Shown: positions 32,740 to 43,510 of the stretch, piece after piece
Numbering within the stretch: the first letter of the stretch is position 1
Layout of the letters: every line of letters begins with the position of its first letter
NCBI GenBank assembly: GCA_036346205.1
Contig: JARFJB010001678.1
Location: 957,001 to 1,021,000 of the forward strand
Source: Vesta saturnalis
Lineage: Eukaryota > Arthropoda > Insecta > Coleoptera > Lampyridae
DNA length: 64,000 nucleotides
Direction of reading: 5' to 3'
Position numbers and translations under genes: made by a program
The notes under the pieces: model-generated
Seen by the model: the letters and a program-made list of their open reading frames with translations, nothing else
Database searches by the model: none
Told to the model about the DNA's origin: nothing

Positions 32740-35340
32740 TAATATTAATATATTTTCTTAAAATTTTAACTAGGTTTGATTGCTTAAGAGTGCTCGAAAA
32801 GATAATGAAATTTGGTTGTTGTTATCAGTTAGTTACTAAATCGTAACATTATAAAATAAGAGAGATACCATTAAAGGAGTGGGCGTAATACCAAATCTTC
32901 TGGCACACCTCACACATTATCGACATTTTTAATAACCAACACGGTGTTCCCGTTTTTTAAGGAAACTCCGATAATATTTGCATTAGAGCATCAAGCAATT
33001 GGCGCACACGACATAGCTCAGTGGTGTAGGAGGGGTTCTTAATTAATGCTGGAAAAGAGCACCCGTCACAACTAAAAGGTCAAAAAGGCGCCACCTGTTA
33101 AATACATTTATGCGAGAAAACGTCATGAACTAGATCTTAATAATGGCATAAGAGGAAACCCTCGTGTTCACTCAAAAGCTTTTACGCAAAGTTCACCCAA
33201 ACTTCAACAAAATCTGAAGGTTTCTGTAAAAGCCGCAAGATTGCGATAATAGGATTAAAACTCAATATTTCGTTAAACAGTGCTAAAATCATTGGCTCAA
33301 ATACCTAAAAATAACTGATCAAAACGGTAATTCATTATTCAATTTCAAAATAAAAATACGTTACAATTAAAGTAAACGCGATCCAGAATCCTAAAATTTA
33401 CTAAACGTCGATGTCAAGATGCAGTACATCAATTCGGGTAAATATACAGCGACCATAACAAATAATCAAATTCGCTTACCTCTTTGGCAAAATCAGACCA
33501 ATCAATGACGTCTACAATCGGCATGTTGATTCTTGCAGAAATTGCTTCAAAAAAATTGCGACTTCTCGCAAAACTATCCCTGACATGCAAATAATCCAAC
33601 TGTTCGGTCAACGACCTATTTACTTTACAATTACGTTACGGTATGTCTATTCAAACTTATCTTCAACTCCAATCTTATCCACCACTTGAAATTAAATCAA
33701 TCAATCCGCCATAAAATATGCTCAAATTCAAGAAAATAATATAATGCATTAACTCATCAACCTTTAAAAGTTACGTCATAATTCAATAATCAATGATATC
33801 TTTCGAACGTAATTCCTTTACCCCAAATAAACGCAAAAGTAATGTATCTTTTCTTTTTAAAGCTTGTGGCACCCGGTTCTTGTCTGTTCTCCCTATCTTC
33901 CTGTCTACAATTTTGTTCTTGCTTTCTAACTAACTTAACTATCTATTTACTTTTTATCAACGCTTCAAAGCACCCGCGCTATCCAAGTGATCTGTGGTCT
34001 CAGGACCGTTTGAGTTACTAGTCGAGCTAACTAATTCCTTCCCATTTTATGTGATGTGATAGGTTAGACACGTGGCAGACAACACAATTGTTACATTAAT
34101 CACATCGTTCTATTCAAATTAAATCAACTAGTTTACTTAACATTCGGTGATACTAGCTAGTTTCAACGTCGACCTTTACTAAAAATTACTGCTATTATTC
34201 GTGAGCCAAAATAACCAACGGTTTATGACAAATAAATTGCGTTCTCCTTGTAACGCATTCTACACGTCTAATTTCAATACCAATTTGTCAGTATAACAAA
34301 TAAAAAGAAACTCTAAAATAAATTTGGATCATAACACGGATGAATACGCTTATATTAAAATTTAAACGATATAATAGTAAGACGTTAATCTCAAAAGACA
34401 GCGTATTCAACCGTTCGTACATACAGAAAATAATAATAAAATACACACAAAAATTTATTAACATTTGTCAACCACAGAAAAACAGTACACACAAATGTTT
34501 ACCTTAACTTGGGAGCAGACACCTGGCGGGAACCCAGAGGATGGCGTCTGCGGCAGCCTCAGCAATAGGATCCAAGTTAAAACTGCCCTCGAAACTAAGA
34601 ATATTACCTAACTCGTGAATATCTCAACTTCCAAGTTGCGTTTTGATTGATATTACAATTGGTTGTACGTTACACTAATATTTATGCTTCCACATTACTT
34701 GTTCACTTTACTCTAACTATATACAAGTTCTGAATAACACTTATTATTTTAAAAGAATAAGAAGGCTTATTTATTTACAGCGAGTTATTTGTTATCGGCT
34801 CACCTGTACACACGAAGCAGTCAAAAGCATAAACCGGAACTACATTGCTATTGATCCGCACATAAAATGCGATGGAACTCGGAGAAGAATTAATAACCGG
34901 CACTTATTCAACACCGAATCTAATTCCTGGATGTGAAAATGACAACTATAACGGTGAACTAATTCGGGAGGAACGAAGTTACTAAAATATCCTCCAAATT
35001 ACGGGTAACGGAAGGTCTTCCAACGATATACTTTGCTAAACCTCCCGATATGGGCGTAAATAGTTCAAACAAACAAATCTTCATGTGTGTGCGGCAGAGC
35101 CGCGAAACAAAGGGTATACCCTGAACTACACCTCTAGCAAGACTGCCTTACGCTACATTCACTTTACGCCATCTTCAATATCATCTCCCTTCTATGTTAA
35201 TTAACCAATCACACAACACATTTATTCAAACTACAAACGCGGTAAAAACGATGCCCTTTCCGTAAACGTTCGAGAGAAATTACGTCATAGGAAAACATTC
35301 CACTGCTTACTATCCCACGCCATATTATCAAGTAATGCAA
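32740..35340. other. Upstream flank of serpin and AT-rich DNA, no gene recognised
   Basis: Promoter of the serpin would lie just above 32649, but no clear TATA or initiator can be assigned. A 60-residue minus frame at 33429-33611 (MTEQLDYLHVRDSFARSRNF onward) has a protein-like make-up but no known family. Sequence 33690-33830 faintly resembles 5080-5210. Confidence 0.4.
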
Positions 35341-35429
35341 TATTCGCGCCATAGTAAATCTCGCCGAAAATCAACCTTAAATATGCAATCCAAACTCTTT
35401 GTTCTTAAGCCCAAAATCTTATCAATTGA

Positions 35430-35720
35430 ACGGCGACTAAGGAAAATAACTATTATTTGTTATTATTTCTTGATAGGTCCTTGGGGAGTACTGCCATCTG
35501 AGCATCGTCGCTTTTGCGTCCTAGTCGTTTTGGGTGCTCCTGGTCGCTTAGAACTTAGAACCCACCTCCTTCGTCTCCTCCTTCTTAAGCTTCATCCGGT
35601 CTGCCCTGGGCAGTTTTTAGTCTGCCCAGTACCTGGCCCGCCGGAGTTGAAGTTTTGCATACTACAGCTGGGCAGCGAGTACCTACTAAGAAGTCAATTA
35701 ATACGGTCCTCGTAGGGCAT
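35430..35720 (-). pseudogene. Possible gag-like retroelement fragment
   Basis: On the minus strand the GC-richer stretch reads, with frame breaks, a basic region (Lys/Arg/Glu-rich) followed by QKRRCSDGSTPQGPIKK. The motif R-S/C-x-G-S-T-P followed by Lys residues is common in gag-like proteins of insect retroelements. The plus-strand 126-residue frame over the same DNA (35335-35715) has no motif. Weak call based on one motif. Confidence 0.3.
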
Positions 35721-36179
35721 TGTTTCATTGTTATCTTTTAGACCTTTTTGAATTTTTTTTCATTAAATACACTCCGGTATGATATTCTATTTTGACAACC
35801 GACATTCGTATACGAAAAATTGTAGTTTACGTCTACAACAGCAAATAGAACGATACTAAAGAAGCCCTTGTAATTAAAGTACTCGGTTTCACTGTCAATC
35901 GGTGCTTAAAAAAGTTTGGAAGTATCAGTTTGAACATGTAAATGTGATCTTTAATGATATACTGACTTATACCAAAGCTCGTCTCAATACGTGAACAGGT
36001 TTTCGATAAATGTAAAATAAACTATTAAAGACGGAAAAGTTTAAACACCCGTATCATGAAAACGGAGCATTTCCCGATCCATGTTTATATGAACTTTTTT
36101 TTTGTATTTTTAGATGTAGAATCTGCTCTTGAATTTTTCTCACTACAATCTGTAACACCCTGTATTATAATTATTATAA

Positions 36180-36420
36180 ATGTACCGGGTGGTTCATTAA
36201 TACAGGAGGCCGGCAGTATATGAGAAACGACGCATCGCACAGTTTTGGGAAAAAAATATTTATAGTAAAAGTGACCGAGAGAAATTGCTGGAAATTAGTT
36301 TCAAGTTCCTGCTATGGCCGCTAGGGGCGTATACGAGCACCAAAACACCGGCTTTTTCTCTTAAATCGGAATTATCAAGGTATGTCTCTGTATTAAATAA
36401 GGAACGAAGGAAAGGAAAAG
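36180..36420. other. Possible mariner-type end
   Basis: TACCGGGTGGTTCATTAATA at about 36183-36202, after ACACCCTGTATTATA at about 36145-36160, resembles ends of insect mariner/MITE elements. No partner end was found. Confidence 0.3.
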
Positions 36421-36499
36421 GCCACGTATTTCATTCCCTCCCCTAAGGGGGAGGGCGGGCTGCTCGAGCTTTCCGAACTCCTTCAGCCATAATTATGGA

Positions 36500-36790
36500 T
36501 TCCCAGCATACATACATACATCACATATATATGCATAGTGGGATTAAGGATGGGTGTAGTCAGGATAGGATCGGAAGCAACGAAGTTAGGGTTCTGAGGG
36601 GAAAATACTACCCCAGCATTCGTCTAAGTAGCTGCACATTGTATGCATATACGCAGTGACGATGCCGCTACATCTGTATGAGGAAAACCCGCTGGAAAAA
36701 AACTCATACAAGGTAGACGGTAACGGGAATCAAACCATTACCTCCCGAATGCTAAGCAGGTCGTGTCACGACTACGCTACAATCTCGGTC
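36500..36790 (-). repeat. tRNA-derived SINE, copy 1
   Basis: On the minus strand the head reads GAGATTGTAGCGTAGTCG (A box like) then GCTTAGCATTCGGGAGG, with TTAGCAT as in the anticodon loop of tRNA-Ala(AGC), then GGTTTGATTCCCG (B box). The body that follows contains TGCTGGGGTAGTA and CTTCCGATCCTATCCT and recurs at 43290-43510. It ends near short TATA and ACAT repeats. This is a good candidate for a tRNA-Ala-derived SINE. Confidence 0.72.
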
Positions 36791-37289
36791 GCAGGGGAGC
36801 GGTAAATGTTTACTTCAAAAAAAGTCTTCTTGTTAACTTATCCGAGTTTTATAAACTGAGACTCGTTTGACAGAGACTTCGTGGATGCTTCCAATAGAAT
36901 ATTAACATTGTGGATTTAGTTTTTTTTCTAGTCGGTAGATGGAGTTTTGTGACAAAGTCATACCTTTTTACAATTTTATCGAAAATATAAGGATATAATT
37001 ATTCTTAACTCATGAAGAAGAGCGTGAAAAAAATACAGAAATTGGTGAAAACCGCAAGTCGATATCTTCTTTATTAGTATTATTACACAATTGAAACATT
37101 ACGAACAAAACCTAGTATGTTGAATATCTTCTAGAAGGCGTATGCGTATGTTTAATTTAGAGCGGATAATAAAATTTATTTTTTAAGTTATGTCGCATTA
37201 GGAATTTTTTTTCTATATTATCTGTGGCCCTGAAAATTGGCGATGTTACAAAAGAATGGTGTGCAAAAGTCCTTGTACTGAAGAACTAA

Positions 37290-38170
37290 TGACGCCCCAA
37301 AGGTTCAAATTGGCGCCCGTCCTGCTCAATACCGAGCTGTAACCCCTCACGCGTAGACAAAAGAGCATTCTCTACTTTCATTGGAATACGGTGAATGGCG
37401 TTCCTTATTCCTCTACCATATTCGGCCTGGTGGTTGATTTGGTTAAATAAACCTCCCCAAAAATAAAAATGCAACCAAGTCAAATCAGGTGACCTAGAAA
37501 TTGAAACGTTTCTTCTACTTTTGCTATAAGTTATTCTCTTAATATGAATACCTGGCTGGCCACGGAAATAAACTGCCCCTTACTATGGGGATGGACGCCA
37601 ATCATGCCGAAAAAATATGTTTGGACGTGTTCCCAATGCATCGTTTTCTAAAAGAACTGGCAATTCGTTGGTCAGAGAATTGAGGTAAATTTCATCGGTC
37701 AGATTTTCATTAAATATACATGGCCCAATGGTCATTCCTCCCACCGCACCAAACGTTTACGTTTATACTCCACCTGCCTTGATGTTGCACCTCTTTCATC
37801 CAATGAGGATTGGTTTGCGACTAGTAATGAATGTTATGCAAATTCACGTGCCCATCGCTGTTAAAAGTAGCCTCGTCCATCCATAGTCTAGGATTTTGAG
37901 CTACCGTGTTTAGCAACCAATGGTAATAGTCACGCCTTCTACCAAAATCGACGGGTATTAATGCCCGATGGAGAACTACAGCCTAACTTTGAAATGAAAC
38001 TTATTTTATTAAACGGTATTAATAAGGCATTATGTTTTGTAAGTACCTACCTATGGTCGTTTAAAATTCGCTTGACGCTCGTTTGGGCAATGCCTAAGTC
38101 GTTTAAAATATCTCTAGTATTTCCATGAGGATTAAATGTTGTATACCGTACTGTGTTTATACTATTTTCC
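37290..38170 (-). pseudogene. mariner/Tc1-type transposase relic, lineage 1
   Basis: Minus-strand pieces: NPHGNTRDILNDLGIAQTSV near 38130-38075 (helix-turn-helix), RLWMDEATFNSDGHVNLHNI near 37895-37835 (first catalytic Asp), NPHWMKEVQHQGRWSINVNVWCG near 37815-37750, and the C-terminal part 37483-37286 (TWLHFYFWGGLF, then STREGLQLGIEQDGRQFE). The segment with the second catalytic Asp is decayed. The N-terminal domain appears lost where lineage 2 begins at 38190. Confidence 0.75.
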
Positions 38171-38189
38171 TCAGTTGGACCTGCTGAAT

Positions 38190-38930
38190 GCGTACATTTA
38201 GCCGTTTTATTATGTTTCCTTCACGTGTCCCAGCACCTCCATTGTTATTGTTCCAGAAGCCTCTCGTATCCCATCTTTCATATCTTCTTTTGTAGTGGGA
38301 AATGTGATCTATACATGTTCTTTAATATATCCCCATAAGATGAAATCTAATGGGGTAAGATCGCACGAACTTAGGAGCCACTGGAGAAAACCTCCACGCC
38401 TAGTCCATTTTTGAAGATAATCATCATCTAAAAATTCAGGAACCTCGCGGTGATAGTGCGGAGGGGCGACGTCCTGCTGCAGCCATATGTTTTGTCGTTT
38501 ACAATTACTAAGCAGATGAAGGAGGTTAGGAGGAATTGAAGGTAGTTTACGACCAGCCAAGGAAGTGTTAAAAAAGTATGGCCTAATAATTCTATTGTGG
38601 AAAATGCAACACCAGGCATCTATGGACCAGTTGTTTTGGTGTTGCATTTGTCGGATCCAAAATGGATTATCTAACGCGTAATAGTGAATATTATGACGAT
38701 TTACAGCGCCACTGCTTCTAAGCGTAGCCTCGTCAGAAAACATAATATAAGATAAAAAGTTTGGATTAATCTTAAGTTGAGCAATAATGCACTGGCAAAG
38801 TTTACTCATCTTTCGAAGTCATCATTGCATAATTCCTGGTGTAATTCAATCTGGTACGGATGATATTTATATTTTCTAGTTGTCCGATTGTAACGTTTCA
38901 CATGATATTGCTATCTGACGATTACTGCCA
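38190..38930 (-). pseudogene. mariner/Tc1-type (GAPPHY group) transposase relic, lineage 2
   Basis: The open part 38809-38309 has MFSDEATLRSSGAVNRHNIH (first Asp), WSIDAWCCIFHNRIIRPYFF, IWLQQDVAPPHYHREVPEFL (second Asp; GAPPHY reads VAPPHY) and SSCDLTPLDFILWGYIKEHV (third acidic site). After a stop, ITFPTTKEDMKDGIREASG and a C-terminal helix continue to about 38190. The N-terminal DNA-binding part is missing or decayed. It directly abuts lineage 1 on the same strand. Confidence 0.82.
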
Positions 38931-39420
38931 TGCGGGTTGTCTTCAATATGAAGCAGAATCTGAAGTTCAGTTTCTTGGTTACTGGTATTTCTATTCACCA
39001 CTTTACGTTTTACATAATTAACGCTGCCAGTAGAATCGAATCTCTCCATCATATCTCCAAAAGTGAGCCAAGTGGGTTGGCGTCGAGCAGGCTACTTCAT
39101 TCTGTAAAACCTTTGAGCAAGACGACAATTTTACACATAAACCATATCAATTAACTCATTTTTAGATTAATCCATTATTTGACAATTGAACACATGAAAC
39201 TTACACATTCTTAAATGGCTACCAAAATGCAACAAGTCAAATATTTGTCATGTGGGAAATTATTTTCATGGCTACTGATAATGGTCACAAGAAAAACCAT
39301 TGAAAAATGGAATAATATAGAAAAATCAAAATAATTCAAAAACAGTGAGAGTTAGGTATAGTAAACACTTATGAAGAATTGTGTGGTTTTTGATACTCTT
39401 TAACACAGCGTAAAAATATA

Positions 39421-39500
39421 CAGGATGTTCTATTAGAGAAAAGTGATATTTTTGAATTTACACTTTCATAGGTTTGAACATATATTTTTAACACCCTGTA
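39421..39500. mobile_element. Short mariner/MITE remnant
   Basis: TA followed by CAGGATGTTCTATTAG at 39421 and AACACCCTGTA at 39490-39500 resemble the two ends of a mariner-type element, leaving about 78 bp between TA dinucleotides. Probably a deletion remnant. Confidence 0.4.
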
Positions 39501-39693
39501 GCATTTATCTCTAATATTCCTTCTTCAGAATATAGACTTAAGCTTTCCTTGGTCCAAATATAAAAGTTTTCTTAACAAAACATAATGATGGTACATAATA
39601 TTAAAGTTACACCTGTAAATGCGATTTTTTGTAAAAAAATCGAATTACTTCAAAGAAAATTTTAAATGCATGAAACCTGTATAATAATACAAC

Positions 39694-40144
39694 AGCTGAG
39701 CATACTTCTGTATGTCACTCATTTACCAAAGAATCACCCAATTGTAGGTTGTTGATAATGGTCTAGTGATGGTAAAAAACTTGGGTGTCAGTCTCAGAGA
39801 GTGGCCATTTTGGATAACCGACGCCATCTTTAATTTCAGTATCTCAATATATAGCGAATTTTGAAAATGCATCAGGTAGGCATGTAAGGTGTTATTTTAT
39901 ATGTTTTGAGGGTGCTGAAGACGTTACGCATAGTATAAACACTGGAAAGTGGTTACTAGTGGCGTAATCAGCACCAGAAATTAGGGGAGCAGCGGATCTA
40001 TGAAAATGTGGGTTTATTTGTGCCGGGACTTACAAATAGGGTATTCTTGTTGCATATTGACCTGAACTTGATTTTTCACAACTTATACATCTTAGAATGC
40101 GTCATACGCGCTGAAAATATGAAAATTGTTTAGCTCATGTCACG

Positions 40145-40145
<1 letters not shown>
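39694..40145. repeat. Left long inverted repeat
   Basis: Complement of 41919-42351 with scattered differences. A further direct, diverged partial copy lies at 40200-40440. Confidence 0.85.

Positions 40146-40146
<1 letters not shown>

Positions 40147-40198
<52 letters not shown>
40147..40198. repeat. (TA)n microsatellite
   Basis: 26 TA units immediately inside the left inverted repeat and immediately before the second, truncated repeat copy. Confidence 0.95.
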
Positions 40199-40199
<1 letters not shown>

Positions 40200-40202
<3 letters not shown>

Positions 40203-40440
40203 AATTTACCAGAGATTCACCCGTTTGGATATTGTTGGTAATAGTGTAGTGACTGAAAAAAAGTTGGGTGATAGACTGTGCGAGTGGCCATTTGGGAAAA
40301 TGACGCCATATTTGATGCCATTTGAAAATTCACAGCGTGGGCATGTGAGGTGTCATTTTATATGTTTTTTAGGGTGCCGAATACGTTCCTGATGGAATAA
40401 ATACTGAAAAGTGGTTACTGGTTTGTTTAGTAAGACAGAT
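40200..40440. repeat. Second, diverged copy of the left inverted repeat
   Basis: Runs parallel to 39722-39965 (shared TTTACCA.AGA.TCACCC, GTGGCCATTT, GCATGTGAGGTGTCATTTTA, GAAAAGTGGTTACT) but with about 20 percent visible differences. It could be the end of another member of the same family or an internal duplication. Confidence 0.75.
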
Positions 40441-40660
40441 ACAAATCAACATCTTTTATTTCTGTACTATTCAGATATACATTGTTTCATAAAACACGAA
40501 GTAATATAAAATGACTAAATAAATGACATCACTAAGTAGTTTAAGTATAGGACATGACTAATCTATAACAAAAAACAATATATTATGACTCCTTATATCT
40601 AAAATTTTAAACAGCAGAGGTAAAATTTACGTTGCAATGTTAGTATACTTATTACGACAA

Positions 40661-41659
40661 TCAATATTGGCTACACTTCTGCAATGGCAGTAAATGCAAC
40701 AAGATATTCCAGCTGAAAAACACAAACATGAATCTTGCACATTTTAGACATGAGCAACTAGGCACAAGTTCGTTGCTGGGAGGAAACAGTGAAGTTATAC
40801 GTGAGGGCTGTAGACAATCACCTACATCTTCGTAACCAAACTGTATAGGATCAAGTTGCGTGATGGCATCATTTAAACATGTTGCATACAAATGTGTGTT
40901 GCAGTAGGCCCTTAAAATGTGGGATCTAATTAATGCACTGGTCGGTGGGAGATCTTCCATGGAAATGTTTTTCCCATGTATGCAAAGAAACATTGTTTTA
41001 CAATTAGATCCCTTTTTCAAAACTTGTACGAGATATTCTTCTGCTAATTGTATGGACTGCTCCATTATAACTTCACTTGCAGGAATTCCGAAGTTTGTGA
41101 GAAATGCTTCGGGTGTACTTGCCATTCCGGCATGTTTAGTACCTACTTTGCTAGTGCAGTCTGGCCCTGTTAGGAAGTGTAAAGCAGGAAGTACATGACA
41201 TATTGCAATTCGTTCCGCCATTAAATGAACGGGAACTTAGCGCGTCGTAGCTCCAACACCTAGACGAATTCATAATTCCTTCAAGCCAAGATTCTTGACG
41301 GTAGTCCAATGATATAACAGAAGAACCAGAACGTCTGTATCATTCGATAATATCATCACTCTCTCATACCCTCTGTTTGTTGCATGTTTAATATGCGGCA
41401 TAATACGGAGATCTGCCTCCTCTAACATGGCAAATTGTAGTTCTTCGTAGGATTGTCTTAAACCGGTTTGCTGTGTGGACATGCATGTGGTTGAGTTAGG
41501 AAAAGATGGTGCACTACAAAAGGCCTGCATATTTGGCCATATAGTGCTGCATTTTTCTAGTACATAAGCCTGATGAGCGAAAAAAATTTCAGTCATTAGT
41601 ACGGAATACTCACGAGCTAAATTTTTTACGATACATTCACCTATGTAACATGAACACAA
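40661..41659 (-). pseudogene. XPG/PIN-like nuclease-type protein encoded in a transposon (two stops)
   Basis: A single minus-strand frame from 41659 to 40661, broken only by a TGA at about 41272 and a TAA near 41233. Motifs: EEADLRIMPHIKHATNRGYE followed by VMILSNDTDVLVLLLYH, an acidic pattern like the E-A-D and D-x-D sites of FEN/XPG-type (PIN-like) nucleases. Next comes LPALHFLTGPDCTSKVGTKHA, usually G-C/x-D-x-T-S-x-x-G-T-K in proteins of this type found in repetitive loci of insects and cnidarians. A Cys pair region SCSCLKC lies near the C-terminus. The frame upstream of 41659 is decayed. Function in transposition is inferred from the flanking inverted repeats. Confidence 0.65.
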
Positions 41660-41918
41660 CGCGCCCTATTACCGAACTACGAAATCCCTACTTTTAGGCC
41701 TGTACTGATTCCCCTTAAGCGTCTGTCTTAAAGCTAAAGATTGGTAACCAGCAGACTATTGTAGGCCTAACTATGGAGACTGCCTCACTATCAGATAATA
41801 CAGTAGACCTAATAAAATGTGAAAAGACGACATAACAAACATTGCAAAAAAAGTAATAATTTTTAGCTAACAGTGTTCCAAAACCACAATGCAAGTGATT
41901 AATTTTGATTGCCTAGGG

Positions 41919-42351
41919 TGACATGAGCTAAACAATTTTCATATTTTCAGCGCATATGACACATTCTAAGATGTATAAGTTGTGTAAAATCAAGTTCAGG
42001 TCAATATGCAACAAGAGTACCCTATTTGTAAGTCCCAGCACATTTCTCATAGATCCGCTGCTCACCCTAATTTCTGGTGCTGATTACGCCACTGGTAACC
42101 ACTTTCCAGTGTTTATACTATGCGTAACGTCTTCAGCACCCTCAAAAACATATACACCTTACATGCCTACCTGATGCATTTTCAAAATTCACTATATATT
42201 GAGATACTGAAATTAAAGATGGCGTCGGTTCTCCAAAATGGCCACTCTCTGAGACTGACACCCAAGTTTTTTACCATCACTAGACCATTACCAACAACCT
42301 CCAATTGGGTGATTCTCTGGTAAATGAGTGATATACAGAACCATGCTCAGC
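41919..42351. repeat. Right long inverted repeat
   Basis: Complement of 39694-40145. The short frames in this stretch follow the repeat and are not genes. Confidence 0.85.
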
Positions 42352-43290
42352 AAATGGACTAATAAATAAAGTACGCACAATCCAAAAATCGAATGATATA
42401 CATTGTGTTTCATTACAAAATACTTTGTTTTGCCCTGATTTTTTGGAACACTCTGATATAATAATTTTAAAATGCGCACACTTACTAGTCATATAATATG
42501 ATAAATACATTTTAGTGACCAAGTTTGCCCATAGAGCATCAATTTATTTTACTGTATTGTTGACTCACCCTGTACGAAAATCATTAGGTAATGTTTTAGT
42601 TCTTCGTCATTGAGTAGTCTCTGTAGTTCTTTGCTGTTAAAGTTTTTGTGCCATAGCCAATTTGTTCATTAACACTTTTGTAGCTGCTAAATAATATTTT
42701 TAAAATTTTTCAACACATATTGGGCTTTCCCTTCATTTTGAAAAAATTCATAAAATATTATTCAAATGGTAGTCATACAATTTGTACCCGCAATCAAATT
42801 AATGTGCATGGTACATCAAATTAGTAATTACGATTGGCATTTGTCAAACATGGCCATGGCCTACCATACTAATAATTTTGAAAATAATACCGAAAAACCG
42901 CCATATCTCCTTAGTTTTTCAAAATAACTATGTTATATCATTAGAAAGGCTAAAAAAAACCCTTTCTTAAGAAGTCATAGCCAACTGTTGTTTCCACTTG
43001 AAAAAATGCAAGTTTATGTCGTAACTCAGACATTCAAAGAAATCTATTTAAGTGCGTTATAAAAAACTTAATTATCTACGACGTTTTCCTTTGAAGTTTC
43101 TTTTTCTTAAAATGGAAATAACGGAATTGTCGCATTTGAAGAAATTACAGAAAAATCGTTTTTTTTTTAAAGAATCTAGTTAGTCTTGGACTCTTTGAAG
43201 AAAATAAGAGGAGTACTGAATTGGCCTTATAAAACTGCAAATATTACCCCGCCTATCTATCTGCTCTAGTTTCCGAGATCCACAAACTCA
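42352..43290. other. No gene; MITE-like fragments
   Basis: CACCCTGTACGAAAATC near 42567-42583 and the ACCGCCATATCTCCTTAG stretch near 42898 are typical of non-coding mariner-type MITE ends or interiors. No open frame of note. Confidence 0.35.
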
Positions 43291-43510
43291 CTTTGTATAC
43301 ATTACGTGCATTTGTATGCAAGGTAGGATTAAAGAAGGGTGCGGCTAGGATAGGATCGGAAGGAATGAAGTTAGGGTTATGAAGGGAAGATACTACTACC
43401 CCAGTATTCTTCTAAAACACCGCACATGATGTACGTATACGCTGTGATCATGCCGCTATATGTGTAACGGGGATCGATCCCATTACCTCCCGAATGCCAA
43501 GTAGATTATG
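43290..43510 (-). repeat. tRNA-derived SINE, copy 2 (head truncated)
   Basis: Diverged copy of 36500-36790. Shared on the minus strand: TTGGCATTCGGGAGGTAATG, ATCGATCCCCGTTAC (B box), a GCGGCATGATCACAGCGTAT segment, TACTGGGGTAGTA, CTTCCGATCCTATCCT. The A-box part is lost or changed, and the element stops near 43510. Confidence 0.72.

Larger units (their letters stand above)
39694..42351 (-). mobile_element. Long-TIR DNA transposon carrying an XPG/PIN-like nuclease gene
   Basis: Inverted repeats of about 430-450 bp at 39694-40145 and 41919-42351 share GCTGAGCAT...TTCTGTAT.TCACTCATTTACCA at their outer ends and TGAGCTAAACAATTTTCATA-type sequence at their inner ends. They enclose the nuclease-like pseudogene 41659-40661. 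The layout suits a DNA transposon. The superfamily is not certain; Academ is a candidate, since some Academ elements are described as encoding an XPG nuclease. No target duplication could be fixed by eye. Confidence 0.65.

Noticed and set aside
33429..33611. Minus-strand 60-residue frame MTEQLDYLHVRDSF onward
   Set aside because: Protein-like composition, but no family, no neighbouring exons and no splice-supported extension could be found.
35335..35715. 126-residue plus-strand protein rich in Leu
   Set aside because: No motif; the complementary strand shows a retroelement gag-like motif, so the plus frame is probably a shadow.
40661..41659. Host gene for a DNA-repair nuclease
   Set aside because: Two in-frame stops and enclosure by long inverted repeats make a transposon-borne pseudogene more likely.
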